From: Burkholderia anthina
Lineage (GTDB): Bacteria; Pseudomonadota; Gammaproteobacteria; Burkholderiales; Burkholderiaceae
DNA length: 64,000 nucleotides
Assembly: GCF_902498995.1 (NCBI RefSeq)
Contig: NZ_CABVLY010000019.1
Coordinates: 1-64,000, forward strand
Reading direction: 5' to 3'
The translations under genes and the position numbers were made by a program. The notes under the pieces are model-generated. The model was not told the DNA's origin. It did not search any database and worked only from the letters and a program-made list of their open reading frames with translations. This document shows, piece after piece, positions 28,921-38,095 of this stretch (positions are counted from its first letter, which is position 1; each line of letters begins with the position of its first letter).

Positions 28921-29697
28921 ATGACCATGGAGAAGTCGATGCAATTCACGCAAGCGATCGTTCGCCGTCCCGCGCCGTCCTGTGGCGCGGGTCTCACCAC
29001 CGCCGTGCTCGGTGCGCCGGACTACGACAAGACCCTCACGCAGTTCCACGCGTACTGCGATGCGCTGCGCGGGCTCGGCGTCGAGCTGACCGAGCTGCCG
29101 CTGCTGGACGCATTCCCCGATTCGCACTTCGTCGAGGACGTCGCCGTCGTGACGCCCGAGTTCGCGGTGATCACGCGCCCCGGCGCGCCCGCACGGCGCG
29201 GCGAGACGGTACACATCGAAGCGGCGCTGGGCGCGCATCGCGACCTGCTGCCGATGCAGGCCGGCCGTCTCGACGGCGGCGACGTGATGCTGGTCGGCAA
29301 GCGCTTCTTCATCGGCCTGACGAGCCGCACCGACGCCGAAGGCATCGCCGCGTTCGAATCGCTGGTGTCGCGCTACGGCTATTCGGTCGTCGCGGTGCCG
29401 GTCGGCGCCGGCCTGCACCTGAAGTCGGTCGTCAACGCGCTCGGCGACGACACGCTGCTCGTGACCGAGGCGCTGGCCGCACATCCGGCGTTCGCCGACT
29501 ATCGCCGGATCGCGATTTCGGCCGCCGACGAATATGCGGGCAACACGCTGCGCGTGAACGGCACGCTGATCACGCCGGCCGGCTATCCGCGCGTGCACGA
29601 CGCGATCGGCTCGCTCGGGCTGCCGCTGCACGTGATCGACACGAGCGAGTTCCGCAAGATGGACGGCGGCCTGACCTGCCTGTCGCTGCGGTTCTAG
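28921..29697 (+). CDS. Dimethylarginine dimethylaminohydrolase (DDAH)-type amidinotransferase
   Basis: Hydrolyses N-methylated arginine to citrulline and methylamines; 258 residues. Family motifs are FPDSHFVEDVAVV, ITRPGAPARRGETV, LDGGDVMLVGKRFFIG, the catalytic His in GLHLKSVVNAL, and the catalytic Cys in DTSEFRKMDGGLTCLSLRF. The acidic residue is Asp (LDGGD), as in mammalian DDAH, where the Pseudomonas enzyme has Glu. Starts at 28921, 28927 or 28939 are possible; the last has GGAGAA 4 bases upstream. Next come an Lrp regulator and a LysP-like permease. Confidence 0.88.
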   Translation: MTMEKSMQFTQAIVRRPAPSCGAGLTTAVLGAPDYDKTLTQFHAYCDALRGLGVELTELPLLDAFPDSHFVEDVAVVTPEFAVITRPGAPARRGETVHIEAALGAHRDLLPMQAGRLDGGDVMLVGKRFFIGLTSRTDAEGIAAFESLVSRYGYSVVAVPVGAGLHLKSVVNALGDDTLLVTEALAAHPAFADYRRIAISAADEYAGNTLRVNGTLITPAGYPRVHDAIGSLGLPLHVIDTSEFRKMDGGLTCLSLRF

Positions 29698-29798
29698 CCG
29701 ATTGGCGCGCGGCCGCTTCGGCCGGATAATGTGGCCCCCGCGCGGAACTGGAGGAGACGCTCCGCGCACCAGCCACGACCCGACCGGAGCGAACGCGG

Positions 29799-30263
29799 AT
29801 GACCGACAAGAAGATGCAGCTCGACAAGATCGATCTACGGATCCTCGACATCCTGCGCACCGACGGACGAATCTCGTACCGGAAGCTGTCGGAGCGCGTG
29901 AACCTCACGCCGCGCCCGTGCCAGGCGCGCGTGGAACGGCTCGAGGCGCTCGGCGTGATCGAAGGCTACCGCGCGGTGATCAAGGCGCCGCGCGCGACCA
30001 AGCCGATCGTCGTGATCGCGCAGATCGTGCTGGCCGATCACGGGCGTTCGCAGGCGCCGTTCGAGGACGAGATGCGGGTGAATCCGGCCGTGCTCGATTG
30101 CTGGCTCGTCAGCGGTACGTTCGATTTTCTCGTGCGGCTCGCGTGCGAGGATCTCGACGAATACCGGCGGATCGCGAACGCGTGGCTGGAAAGTTCGCGT
30201 TTCCGGATCGAGAAGATCGTGACGACGGCCGAGCTGCAGGCGATCAAGCGCAGCGTCGTCTGA
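29799..30263 (+). CDS. Lrp/AsnC-family regulator
   Basis: 154 residues. Helix-turn-helix KIDLRILDILRTDGRISYRKL and VNLTPRPCQARVERLEALGVI, then a RAM ligand domain (FDFLVRLACEDLDEYRRIANAWL). It lies between DDAH and the LysP-like permease on the same strand, with 138 bases before the permease start. It probably controls the permease in response to a basic amino acid; this is inferred from position. Confidence 0.87.
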   Translation: MTDKKMQLDKIDLRILDILRTDGRISYRKLSERVNLTPRPCQARVERLEALGVIEGYRAVIKAPRATKPIVVIAQIVLADHGRSQAPFEDEMRVNPAVLDCWLVSGTFDFLVRLACEDLDEYRRIANAWLESSRFRIEKIVTTAELQAIKRSVV

Positions 30264-30401
30264 CGGGGCAGTGCGCGTACGGGCCGGTGGCAGCGGATGC
30301 GCGGCCCGTCGGGCAGCGCCGGTTTCGAGGCGAATAACCGGCGCGATCGATTGGTATTCCGAATCAAATCGATCGCGCCGAATCCAATCAGGGTGAACAC
30401 T

Positions 30402-31934
30402 ATGGATGCTTTGCAAGCGGCAGCTCAGACGGCCGCACCGTCCGGGACGGTGCTCAAGCGCCGGCTGCAGAGCCGCCACATCGCGATGATCGCGATCGGC
30501 GGCTCGATCGGCACGGGCTTGTTCGTCGCATCGGGCGCGTCGGTTGCGCAGGCCGGGCCCGGCGGTGCGATCGCCGCGTATATCGCGATCGGGCTGATGG
30601 TCTACTTCGTCGTCACCGGGCTGGGCGAGATGGCCGCGCTGATGCCGGTGTCGGGATCGTTCGCGGTCTACGGCGAGAAGTACGTCGACGAGGGCTTCGG
30701 CGTCGCGCTCGGCTGGACCTACTGGTACAGCTGGGCCGTGACGATCGCGATCGAGCTGGTCGCCGGGCAGATCGTGATGCGCTACTGGTTTCCGGAGATT
30801 CCGGGCGTGTGGTGGGGTGCCGGGTTCCTCGTGCTGATCTTCCTGTTGAATACGTTGTCCGTACGCGGCTTCGGCGAATCCGAATACTGGTTCTCGCTGA
30901 TCAAGGTCGTCACCGTGATCGCGTTCATCGCGGCCGGGCTGCTGATCGCGGCCGGCCTGCTCGGCAACGGGCACCCAGTCGGCCTGCGCAACTTCAGGAT
31001 CGGCGACGCGCCGTTCGTCGGCGGCGTGCACGCGATGATGAGCGTCGCGCTGATCGCGGGATTCTCGTTTCTCGGCACCGAGCTCGTCGGGATCACGGCC
31101 GGCGAATCGGAAAACCCGCGCAAGACGATCCCGCGCGCGGTGAAGCAGATCTTCTGGCGGATCATGCTGTTCTACGTGTTCGCGATTTTCGTGATCGGGC
31201 TGCTGGTGCCGTACACCGATCCGAACCTGCTGAAGAGCGACGTGACCGACATCGGCGTGAGCCCGTTCACGCTGGTATTCAGCCATGCGGGCTTCCGGCT
31301 TGCCGCCGGCGCGATGAACCTGGTGATCCTGACGGCCGTGCTGTCGGCCGGCAACTCCGGCACGTATGCGGCCACGCGGATGCTGTACAACCTCGCGGCC
31401 GAAGGCCGTGCGCCCGCGATGTTCGCGACGCTGTCGCCGGGCGGCGTGCCGCGCAACGCGCTGTACGCGACGATGGCGGTGGGCGGGCTGTGCTTTCTGA
31501 CCTCGCTGACCAACAACCAGAGCATCTACCTGTGGCTGCTCAATACGGTCGGCATCACCGGCTTCATCGCATGGCTCGGCATCGCGGTCTGCCATTACCG
31601 GTTCCGCAAGGGTTTCCTGAAACAGGGCTACCGGCTCGACCAGTTGCCGTACCGCGCGAAGTGGTTCCCGTTCGGGCCGTTGTTCGCGATCGCGGTCTGC
31701 ATCGTGATCTCGCTCGGGCAGGATTACCAGGCGTTCTTCGCGACCCGCATCGACTGGATGGAAGTGCTGTCGATCTACGTGTGGATTCCGCTGTTCGTCG
31801 CGATCTGGTGGGCGTATCGCCGCGCGCGCAAGAGCCGGCTCGTGCGGTACGAGGAGATGGATATCGGCCCGTGGTTGACGCGTTCGGTCGAGGCCGTCGA
31901 TGCGGCGGCGACGCAGCACGGGCCATCGCACTGA
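30402..31934 (+). CDS. lysP: Lysine permease, LysP-like (APC superfamily)
   Basis: 510-residue amino-acid:H+ symporter with 12 helices. The match to E. coli LysP, recalled from memory, runs through the whole protein: IAMIAIGGSIGTGLFVASGA, VSGSFAVYGEKYVDEGFGVA, SVRGFGESEYWFSLIKV, DIGVSPFTLVFSHAG and LYLWLLNT-like YLWLLNTVGITGFIAWLGI. The ATG at 30402 was chosen; the upstream extension lacks family similarity. Lysine is the likely substrate, but other cationic amino acids are possible given the DDAH neighbour. Confidence 0.88.
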   Translation: MDALQAAAQTAAPSGTVLKRRLQSRHIAMIAIGGSIGTGLFVASGASVAQAGPGGAIAAYIAIGLMVYFVVTGLGEMAALMPVSGSFAVYGEKYVDEGFGVALGWTYWYSWAVTIAIELVAGQIVMRYWFPEIPGVWWGAGFLVLIFLLNTLSVRGFGESEYWFSLIKVVTVIAFIAAGLLIAAGLLGNGHPVGLRNFRIGDAPFVGGVHAMMSVALIAGFSFLGTELVGITAGESENPRKTIPRAVKQIFWRIMLFYVFAIFVIGLLVPYTDPNLLKSDVTDIGVSPFTLVFSHAGFRLAAGAMNLVILTAVLSAGNSGTYAATRMLYNLAAEGRAPAMFATLSPGGVPRNALYATMAVGGLCFLTSLTNNQSIYLWLLNTVGITGFIAWLGIAVCHYRFRKGFLKQGYRLDQLPYRAKWFPFGPLFAIAVCIVISLGQDYQAFFATRIDWMEVLSIYVWIPLFVAIWWAYRRARKSRLVRYEEMDIGPWLTRSVEAVDAAATQHGPSH

Positions 31935-31978
31935 GCGTTCATTCGCGCCGGCTGTTTCATCACGAACCTGAGAGAACC

Positions 31979-32377
31979 ATGCATCTGCCGGATCCGTTTT
32001 TCAACGAAATCGTCGACGCGCACGTCGACATCGAATGCTGGCTGTCGGGCCGTGCGCAGCCCGACCGGTTTGCGCCGCTGCTCGCGCGTTTTTCGCCGGA
32101 GTTTTCGATGATCACGTTGCAGGGCGCGACGATCGGCCACGCGGGCGTTGCCGCGTTGTTCTCGCACGGGCACGGCGCCCGCCCGGGGCTCGCGATCGGC
32201 ATCGACGAACTGCGCGGGATTGCCGTGTGGTCCGACGGTGCGGTGATCGGCTATCGCGAGACGCAGACCGACGGGCAAGGGCGACGCACGGTCCGGCGCT
32301 CGACCGCCGTGCTGCGACGCGAAGCGGACGGCCATATCGTATGGCTGCACCTGCACGAGACGCCGGTGACCGCCTGA
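31979..32377 (+). CDS. SnoaL/DUF4440-like small protein
   Basis: 132 residues: FFNEIVDAHVDIECWLSG, FAPLLARFSPEFSMITLQG and a C-terminal STAVLRREADGHIVWLHLHET, the cone-fold pattern of NTF2-like (SnoaL/DUF4440) proteins. GAGAGA lies just before the ATG. It follows the permease by 44 bases and may share its transcript. No catalytic residues can be assigned. Confidence 0.7.
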   Translation: MHLPDPFFNEIVDAHVDIECWLSGRAQPDRFAPLLARFSPEFSMITLQGATIGHAGVAALFSHGHGARPGLAIGIDELRGIAVWSDGAVIGYRETQTDGQGRRTVRRSTAVLRREADGHIVWLHLHETPVTA

Positions 32378-32433
32378 ACGAGCGCGGGTGCCGCCGCGCG
32401 CGACGGCGCGCGGCGCCGCGGCCGGTCGTGACG

Positions 32434-33159
32434 TTACCGATCCAGCTCCGGATAGTGCCGGAAGATGCCCATGTCGTTGAACGGGATGCGGCGCTCCGAT
32501 TCGAGATAGCGCGCGATGGGCGGGTGCGCGGCAACGCGGTCATGCAGGCCGACGAGCCCCGCAACCTTGCGTTCCGCGCGCTTCATCGCTTTCGGGAACG
32601 CGTAACGCAGCCCTTCGATCAGCTGAAATATCGACAGGTCGACGTAACTGAGCGCGCTGCCCGCGATATAGCCGCCCTTGTGCGGATTCTGCGCGAGCAC
32701 GCGATCGAAGTAGCCGAGGAACTTCGGTAGCCGGTTCTCGAGGAAATCGGCCGCGCGCTCGGCGGCCTCGGCCTTCTGGTCCTCGTAGTACAGGCCGCTG
32801 CTGATCGGGTGATGCGTGTCGTGGATCTCGGTGACGAAGTCGGCGACGGTCAACTGGAGTTGATGCACCCACAGCCGGCCGGCCTCGTCGTCGGGCGCGA
32901 GCCCGAGCCGCGCGCCGAGAAACAGCAGGATGTTCGCGGCCTGCCCGACGAGCACATCGCCGGCCTTCAGGAACGGCGGCGCGAACGGCACGTGTTCGGC
33001 CTTCGCGCTGTCCATCATGTGCATCATTGCCGACACGCCCATGCCGCGCCCCGATTCGCGCGCGACGTCGACATAGTCGGCCTCGGCCGCTTCCAGCGCG
33101 AGCCGGACATATTCGCCGCGGCCCTGGATTTCGGGCCAGTAATAGAGTTCGTATCGCAT
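32434..33159 (-). CDS. Glutathione S-transferase-like protein
   Basis: 241 residues. The N-terminal thioredoxin domain begins MRYELYYWPEIQGRGEYVRL, like sigma/mu-type GSTs with the early Tyr; APPFLKAGDVLVGQAANILLFLG is the cis-Pro and gamma-glutamyl site. A helical C-terminal domain follows. The ATG at 33159 has GGAG upstream. It marks the left edge of the atypical block, and its upstream gap contains nested inverted repeats. Confidence 0.83.
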   Translation of the reverse strand: MRYELYYWPEIQGRGEYVRLALEAAEADYVDVARESGRGMGVSAMMHMMDSAKAEHVPFAPPFLKAGDVLVGQAANILLFLGARLGLAPDDEAGRLWVHQLQLTVADFVTEIHDTHHPISSGLYYEDQKAEAAERAADFLENRLPKFLGYFDRVLAQNPHKGGYIAGSALSYVDLSIFQLIEGLRYAFPKAMKRAERKVAGLVGLHDRVAAHPPIARYLESERRIPFNDMGIFRHYPELDR

Positions 33160-33635
33160 ACAGTGCTCCTGTCCGGTCGATGCGTCAGGCGATGCCCGCA
33201 TCGTGATGGCGGGGAGGGCGGCCGTGCGCCGCCCGTTGCGAATAGACAGTCTAGGTTGTTCACATACAAACGGCCATGCGAATGCCCGAAATCGGCCATC
33301 CGCCAGGGGATTACCTGCGGGGCACACGGAGAGGCGCAAGGCGCGCCGTTGGGCGAGCCAAACAAGCGGCGCACGACGTCGCCATGCAGTCGATTTCGGG
33401 TGTTCCCGAGGCGTTGCCCCGGTAAAGGGGCAACGCATGGTCGTTTGTATGTAGACAGATCCTGTTACCCTGACATAACTTCAGGTCATAGCCACTACAA
33501 CAATTCCGGCGTTGCCCCCGTCTATTTGACTCAATATATTTTTATTCAAGCGCGCGCGGTAGCTGCTTCGTCAAAAGAGCGGCGCTGCGCGGCCTGCATG
33601 ACTGCCACCGCTTAACCCCTTGTCAAGGAAACGCC
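33160..33635. other. 476-base gene-free gap with nested inverted repeats
   Basis: No credible gene. The outer arms ACATACAAACGGCCATGCG (33262-33280) and its inverted copy (33434-33452) differ at one base. An inner pair, CCCGAAATCG (33285-33294) and CGATTTCGGG (33391-33400), is perfect. GCGTTGCCCC occurs at 33411-33420 and 33509-33518, with an inverted copy at 33427-33436 making a 10-base-pair hairpin. AT-rich DNA with TTGACT near 33527 precedes the binding-protein gene and may hold its promoter. Confidence 0.6.
33262..33452. repeat. Nested inverted repeat
   Basis: Outer 19-base arms (one mismatch) lie 153 bases apart and enclose a perfect 10-base inner inverted repeat at 33285-33294 and 33391-33400. 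The right arm overlaps a separate hairpin at 33411-33436. It may be a remnant of a small palindromic element, or paired operators for the two divergent genes. Confidence 0.6.
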
Positions 33636-34700
33636 GTGAAGAATATTGCCAGGTTCCGTCGTTCGTGCTTCTCGCTTCGCCCGCTTGCCATGACTTTGAC
33701 GCTGAGCATCGCGGCCACCGCGCCTGCCTTCGCTGCCGGAAAAATCACGTTCGTCTCGCAGGGTGGCGCGTATCAGGAAGCGCAGACCAAGGCAATTCTC
33801 GATCCCGCCGCGAAGGCACTCGGCATCACCATCAATCAGGACAGCATTCCGGACGCGTATCCGTCGATCAAGGCGCAGGCCGCAGCCGGCAAGCCGATCT
33901 GGGACGTGATCGATACTCCGACCTCGAATTGTCTGCGCGGCGGCCGCGAAGGTCTGCTCGAAAAGCTCGATTTCTCGAAGATCCCCAACGCCGCCGCGAT
34001 GCCGGAGAAATACCGCACGCCGTACTCGGCCGCCTATGAGTTCTATTCGACCGTCATCGGCTACAACAAGAAGACGCTCAAGAAAGTGCCGCAAAGCTGG
34101 AAGGATTTCTGGGACGTGAAGAATTTCCCCGGCACGCGCGCGCTGCGCAACGACCCCATGACCGTGCTCGAAGCCGCCCTGCTCGCAGACGGCGTGCCGC
34201 GCGACAAGCTCTATCCGCTCGACGTGGACCGTGCGTTCAAGAAGCTCGAACAGATCAAGCCGAACATCACGGTGTGGTGGACGTCGGGCGGCCAGTCGGC
34301 GCAATTGCTGCACGACGGCGAAGTGGATATGACGATGATCTGGAACGGCCGCGTCAGCGCCGTGATGAAGGACGATCCGGACGTCGGCTTCACGTTCAAT
34401 GACGGCATCCTTCAAAACACCCAGCTTTGCGTGCTGAAGAACGCGCCGAATCTGAGCGATGCCATGCGCTTCATGAACGCGGCATTGTCACCGGAATTGC
34501 AGGCGAATCTGCCGCTGTATATCGATTACGGTCCGGGCAATCCAGCAGCGTTCAAGACCGGCAAGATCACCGACAAACGTGCGGCGGAACTGCCGTCGTC
34601 GCCGGCAAATGCGGCGAAGCAGGCGCTGATGTCGGAAGAGTGGTGGGCGTCGGAGCCGGGCATTCAGGCGAAGGCGCGCTGGCTCAAGTTCATGCAGTAA
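33636..34700 (+). CDS. ABC transporter substrate-binding protein, PotD/PotF type (second system)
   Basis: Periplasmic receptor of 354 residues. GTG start with AAGGAA upstream; signal peptide RPLAMTLTLSIAATAPAFAA. The mature part has ITFVSQGGAYQEAQTKAI, WDVIDTPTSNCLRGG, SWKDFWDVKNFPGTRALR and LCVLKNAPNLSDA. It resembles the receptor at 3.7 kb. Its permeases and ATPase lie on the opposite strand 4-9 kb away, so the transporter is split. Followed 9 bases later by a GMC oxidoreductase. Confidence 0.87.
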   Translation: MKNIARFRRSCFSLRPLAMTLTLSIAATAPAFAAGKITFVSQGGAYQEAQTKAILDPAAKALGITINQDSIPDAYPSIKAQAAAGKPIWDVIDTPTSNCLRGGREGLLEKLDFSKIPNAAAMPEKYRTPYSAAYEFYSTVIGYNKKTLKKVPQSWKDFWDVKNFPGTRALRNDPMTVLEAALLADGVPRDKLYPLDVDRAFKKLEQIKPNITVWWTSGGQSAQLLHDGEVDMTMIWNGRVSAVMKDDPDVGFTFNDGILQNTQLCVLKNAPNLSDAMRFMNAALSPELQANLPLYIDYGPGNPAAFKTGKITDKRAAELPSSPANAAKQALMSEEWWASEPGIQAKARWLKFMQ

Positions 34701-34709
34701 CGCAGTGTC

Positions 34710-36470
34710 GTGATCGACTATCTGATCCTGGGCGGCGGCTCGGCGGGATGCGTGCTGGCCGCGCGCCTTTCTGAGGATGCGGGCGCGAACGTGTGCATCG
34801 TCGAAGCGGGGCGCAATATCTCCGCCCAGACCATGCCCGATGCGATCCGCAGCCGCTATCCGGGCCGCGCGTATCTCGACACGCACCATATCTGGCAGAC
34901 GCTGAAGGCGCGCATGAGCGTCTCGAGGCACGCGCCGATGCGTCGCTACGAGCAGGCGCGCGTGCTCGGCGGCGGCTCGGCGATCAACGCGATGATGGCC
35001 AATCGCGGCGCGCCCGCCGATTACGACGAGTGGGAAGCGCTGGGCGCCGCCGGCTGGAACTGGCAGTCGTGTCTGCCGTATTTCCGCAAGCTCGAATCGG
35101 ATTGCGATTTCAGCGGGCCATTACATGGCAGCGATGGACCCGTGCGTATCGAGCGCACCGAATGGTCGCGCATTTCGCCGTTCGTGCGTTCGGTGCTGCA
35201 TACGCTCGGCAAGACCGGACACGCGTTGCATGACGATCAAAACGGGTCGTGGGAAGACGGCGCGTTTATCGGCTCGATTGCGGTAAGCGCCGGAGGCGAG
35301 CGCATTCCCACCTCGGTTTGCTATCTCGACGATACGGTTCGCGCCCGTCGCAATCTTTCGATTCGTACTGGCGAAATCGTCGAACGCGTGCTGTTCGATG
35401 GCAAGCGCGCGGTCGGTGCGCGCGTGCTGCGCGCCGATGGATCGCGCGAGGAAGTGCGGGCGCGCTGCGTGATCGTATCGTCGGGCGCGATTCATACGCC
35501 GGCGCTGTTGATGCGCAGCGGTATCGGTCCGGGCGATGAACTGGCGAAGCATGGAATCGACATCGTATGTGACCGTGCGGGCGTGGGACGCAATCTGATG
35601 GAGCATCCGTCGATCGCGGTATCGGCTTTTTTGCCGCGTGACGCGCGCACGCCGTTCCCCGACGAGCATCACGAACAGGCGATCGTGCGTTTCTCGTCGC
35701 ACTTGCCGAACACGGTTCCCGGCGATATGCACGGCGCGATTTTGTCCCGTTCGGGCTGGCATTCGGTGGGATATCGGCTGGGGACGATTTTCTTTTGGGT
35801 CAACAAGTCGTATTCGCGTGGGCGCGTGACGCTGGCGTCTTCTTCCGCGTCCGATGAACCCAACGTCGATTTCGCGATGCTCTCTGATTCGCGCGATCTC
35901 GAGCGCTTGAAGCTGGCGTTGCGCTTCGGCGCGGCGACGCTGGCCTCGCCATTGATGGCAGACTCGCGCGATGTGGTTTTCCCGTCGAGCTATTCGCCGC
36001 GGGTGGCGGCGGTGGCCGTTCCCGGCACGTGGAACGCGATCCAGCGCGGTTTGCTGAGTGGCATGCTCGATATGGCCGGGCCGTTGCGCGCCGCGCTGAT
36101 CAAAGGCGTGGTGACGCAAGGCGTGACCATCGACGAACTCCTTGCCGACGATGCCGCGATGACGCAGTTCGTCACGCGCTCGGTCGGCGGTACGTGGCAC
36201 CCGTCCGGCACCTGCCGCATGGGCGCCGCCGACGATTCCCTCGCCGTTACCGATTCGCGCGGCGGGGTGTATGGCGTCGAAGGTCTGCATGTCTGCGATG
36301 CATCGCTGATGCCGTCGATTCCGTGCGCGAATACGAATGTGCCGACGGTGATGATGGCGGAGCGGGTGGCGGATGCGTTGCGCTACCGTTTGGCAAGCGA
36401 TTCGCGGTCCGGCTCCGAAAGCAGTGAGGCCGCGATTGAAGCCGGAGCTCGGATTTCCCGTGCGCCCTGA
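34710..36470 (+). CDS. GMC-family FAD oxidoreductase (choline/alcohol dehydrogenase-like)
   Basis: 586 residues. FAD fold DYLILGGGSAGCVLAARLSE, GMC signature 1 around ARVLGGGSAINAMMANRG, signature 2 GAIHTPALLMRSGIGPGDEL, and a C-terminal active-site region GGTWHPSGTCRMG and CDASLMPSIPCANTNVPTVM. It oxidises a primary alcohol, probably to the aldehyde used by the convergent aldehyde dehydrogenase. The GTG start lies 9 bases after the binding-protein stop, so the two form an operon. Confidence 0.88.
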   Translation: MIDYLILGGGSAGCVLAARLSEDAGANVCIVEAGRNISAQTMPDAIRSRYPGRAYLDTHHIWQTLKARMSVSRHAPMRRYEQARVLGGGSAINAMMANRGAPADYDEWEALGAAGWNWQSCLPYFRKLESDCDFSGPLHGSDGPVRIERTEWSRISPFVRSVLHTLGKTGHALHDDQNGSWEDGAFIGSIAVSAGGERIPTSVCYLDDTVRARRNLSIRTGEIVERVLFDGKRAVGARVLRADGSREEVRARCVIVSSGAIHTPALLMRSGIGPGDELAKHGIDIVCDRAGVGRNLMEHPSIAVSAFLPRDARTPFPDEHHEQAIVRFSSHLPNTVPGDMHGAILSRSGWHSVGYRLGTIFFWVNKSYSRGRVTLASSSASDEPNVDFAMLSDSRDLERLKLALRFGAATLASPLMADSRDVVFPSSYSPRVAAVAVPGTWNAIQRGLLSGMLDMAGPLRAALIKGVVTQGVTIDELLADDAAMTQFVTRSVGGTWHPSGTCRMGAADDSLAVTDSRGGVYGVEGLHVCDASLMPSIPCANTNVPTVMMAERVADALRYRLASDSRSGSESSEAAIEAGARISRAP

Positions 36471-36660
36471 ACGATCGTCCAGCCGATACCAGGGGCAATG
36501 AAGCGAATAGCGATCGCCGCAATCCATGCGCCGGTCGGGGTAGCGCCGCCACGCCAGCTTCGAGTGCGCATCGGGTTTGCTAGCCGTGGGTATTGTGCGC
36601 GGAGTACGCTCACTTCCTTTTGCACCGTCGCGTCGTAAAGGCTATTAGCGCGGCCCGAGA

Positions 36661-38088
36661 TCACGCCCCAAACCCCACAATCCCTTTCACTTCCAGAAAC
36701 GCCTCCAATCCCCACTCACCATATTCGCGTCCATTTCCCGACTGCTTGTACCCGCCAAACGGCGAACCCGGGTCCCACGCCGGATAATTCACATACACGC
36801 TTCCCGCGCGCATCCGAAAGGCCACGCGCCGCGCCCGTTCCTGATTCGCCGATTGCACATAGGCCGCCAGACCAAACGGCGTATCGTTGGCAATCGCGAT
36901 AGCTTCTTCTTCATCGCGATACGGCATGATCGCCAGCACCGGCCCGAAGATTTCCTCACGCGCGATGGTCATCGACGGATTCACGTCGGCGAAGATGGTG
37001 GGCTTGACGTAATAGCCGCGATCCAAACCATCGGGACGATCCAGACCACCCGCCACCAGCTTCGCCCCTTCGTCGATACCCACGCCGATCAACCGCTGCA
37101 CGCGCTGATACTGAACATCGCTGACGACCGGCCCCATCGTCGTCGAAGCATCGTCAGCACGGCCGACGCGCACCGCGCCCGCCGCGCGCGATGCAATCGC
37201 CACCGCCTCATCGTGCCGCGATGCGGGCACCAGCATGCGCGTTGGCGCATTGCACGACTGACCGCTGTTGCCGAAGCACGCGTTCACGCCCGCCGTTACG
37301 GCCGCTTCGAAATCGACATCGTCGAGCAGAATGTTGGCGGATTTACCGCCCAGCTCCTGATGCACACGCTTGACCGTTGGCGCCGCGAGTCGTGCAATCT
37401 CGACGCCCGCGCGCGTCGATCCCGTGAACGACACCATGTCCACGTCCGGATGCGCGCACAGCGCGGCGCCAACCGTGGGGCCATCGCCGTTGATGAGGTT
37501 GAAGACGCCCGCAGGCACGCCCGCTGCTTCGAGAATTTCGGCGAAGAGAATCGCGTTCATCGGCGAGACTTCGCTGGGCTTGAGCACCACCGTGCAACCC
37601 GCGGCCAGCGCCGGCGCGACCTTGCAGACGATCTGATTGATCGGCCAGTTCCACGGCGTAATGAGCGCCGCCACGCCGACCGGTTCGTGATTGATGAGCG
37701 TCGTGCCCTTCCTGCGCTGCCACGGAAAATGTTCGATGGCGTACAGCGTTTCCTCGAGGTGCCGACGGCCCAATCCCGCCTGCCACGCGTGCGCGAGTTT
37801 CTTCGGCGCGCCGATCTCGCGCATGATGACATCGGCCATTTCGTCGTAGCGCGCCAGGTACGCTTCGAGCACGCTTTGCAACAACGCGACGCGCTTCGCC
37901 ACGCTCGTTTGCGAGAATGTGACGAATGCGCGTTTCGCCGCCGCGACCGCCCGATCCACGTCGTGTTCATCGCCTAAAGCGACATCGCCCAAAGACGTTT
38001 CCGTCGATGGATCGATCACCGGCAGACGCTCGCTGCCCGAAGGCTCGACCCATTCGCCATCGATATAAAACTGCTGGAGATGTCGCAT
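36661..38088 (-). CDS. NAD(P)-dependent aldehyde dehydrogenase
   Basis: 475 residues of the ALDH superfamily. TLINHEPVGVAALITPWNWP and PALAAGCTVVLKPSE form the cofactor site, VHQELGGKSANILLDDVD holds the general-base Glu, and FGNSGQSCNAPTRM the nucleophilic Cys. The ATG at 38088 has GAGGATT upstream. Last gene of the six-gene minus-strand operon, 7 bases after the permease stop. Confidence 0.92.
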   Translation of the reverse strand: MRHLQQFYIDGEWVEPSGSERLPVIDPSTETSLGDVALGDEHDVDRAVAAAKRAFVTFSQTSVAKRVALLQSVLEAYLARYDEMADVIMREIGAPKKLAHAWQAGLGRRHLEETLYAIEHFPWQRRKGTTLINHEPVGVAALITPWNWPINQIVCKVAPALAAGCTVVLKPSEVSPMNAILFAEILEAAGVPAGVFNLINGDGPTVGAALCAHPDVDMVSFTGSTRAGVEIARLAAPTVKRVHQELGGKSANILLDDVDFEAAVTAGVNACFGNSGQSCNAPTRMLVPASRHDEAVAIASRAAGAVRVGRADDASTTMGPVVSDVQYQRVQRLIGVGIDEGAKLVAGGLDRPDGLDRGYYVKPTIFADVNPSMTIAREEIFGPVLAIMPYRDEEEAIAIANDTPFGLAAYVQSANQERARRVAFRMRAGSVYVNYPAWDPGSPFGGYKQSGNGREYGEWGLEAFLEVKGIVGFGA

Positions 38089-38095
38089 GTAATCC

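Noticed and set aside
33411..33436. Hairpin GCGTTGCCCC-GGTAAA-GGGGCAACGC as a terminator
   Set aside because: No T run and no gene ends there; treated as part of the nested repeats.
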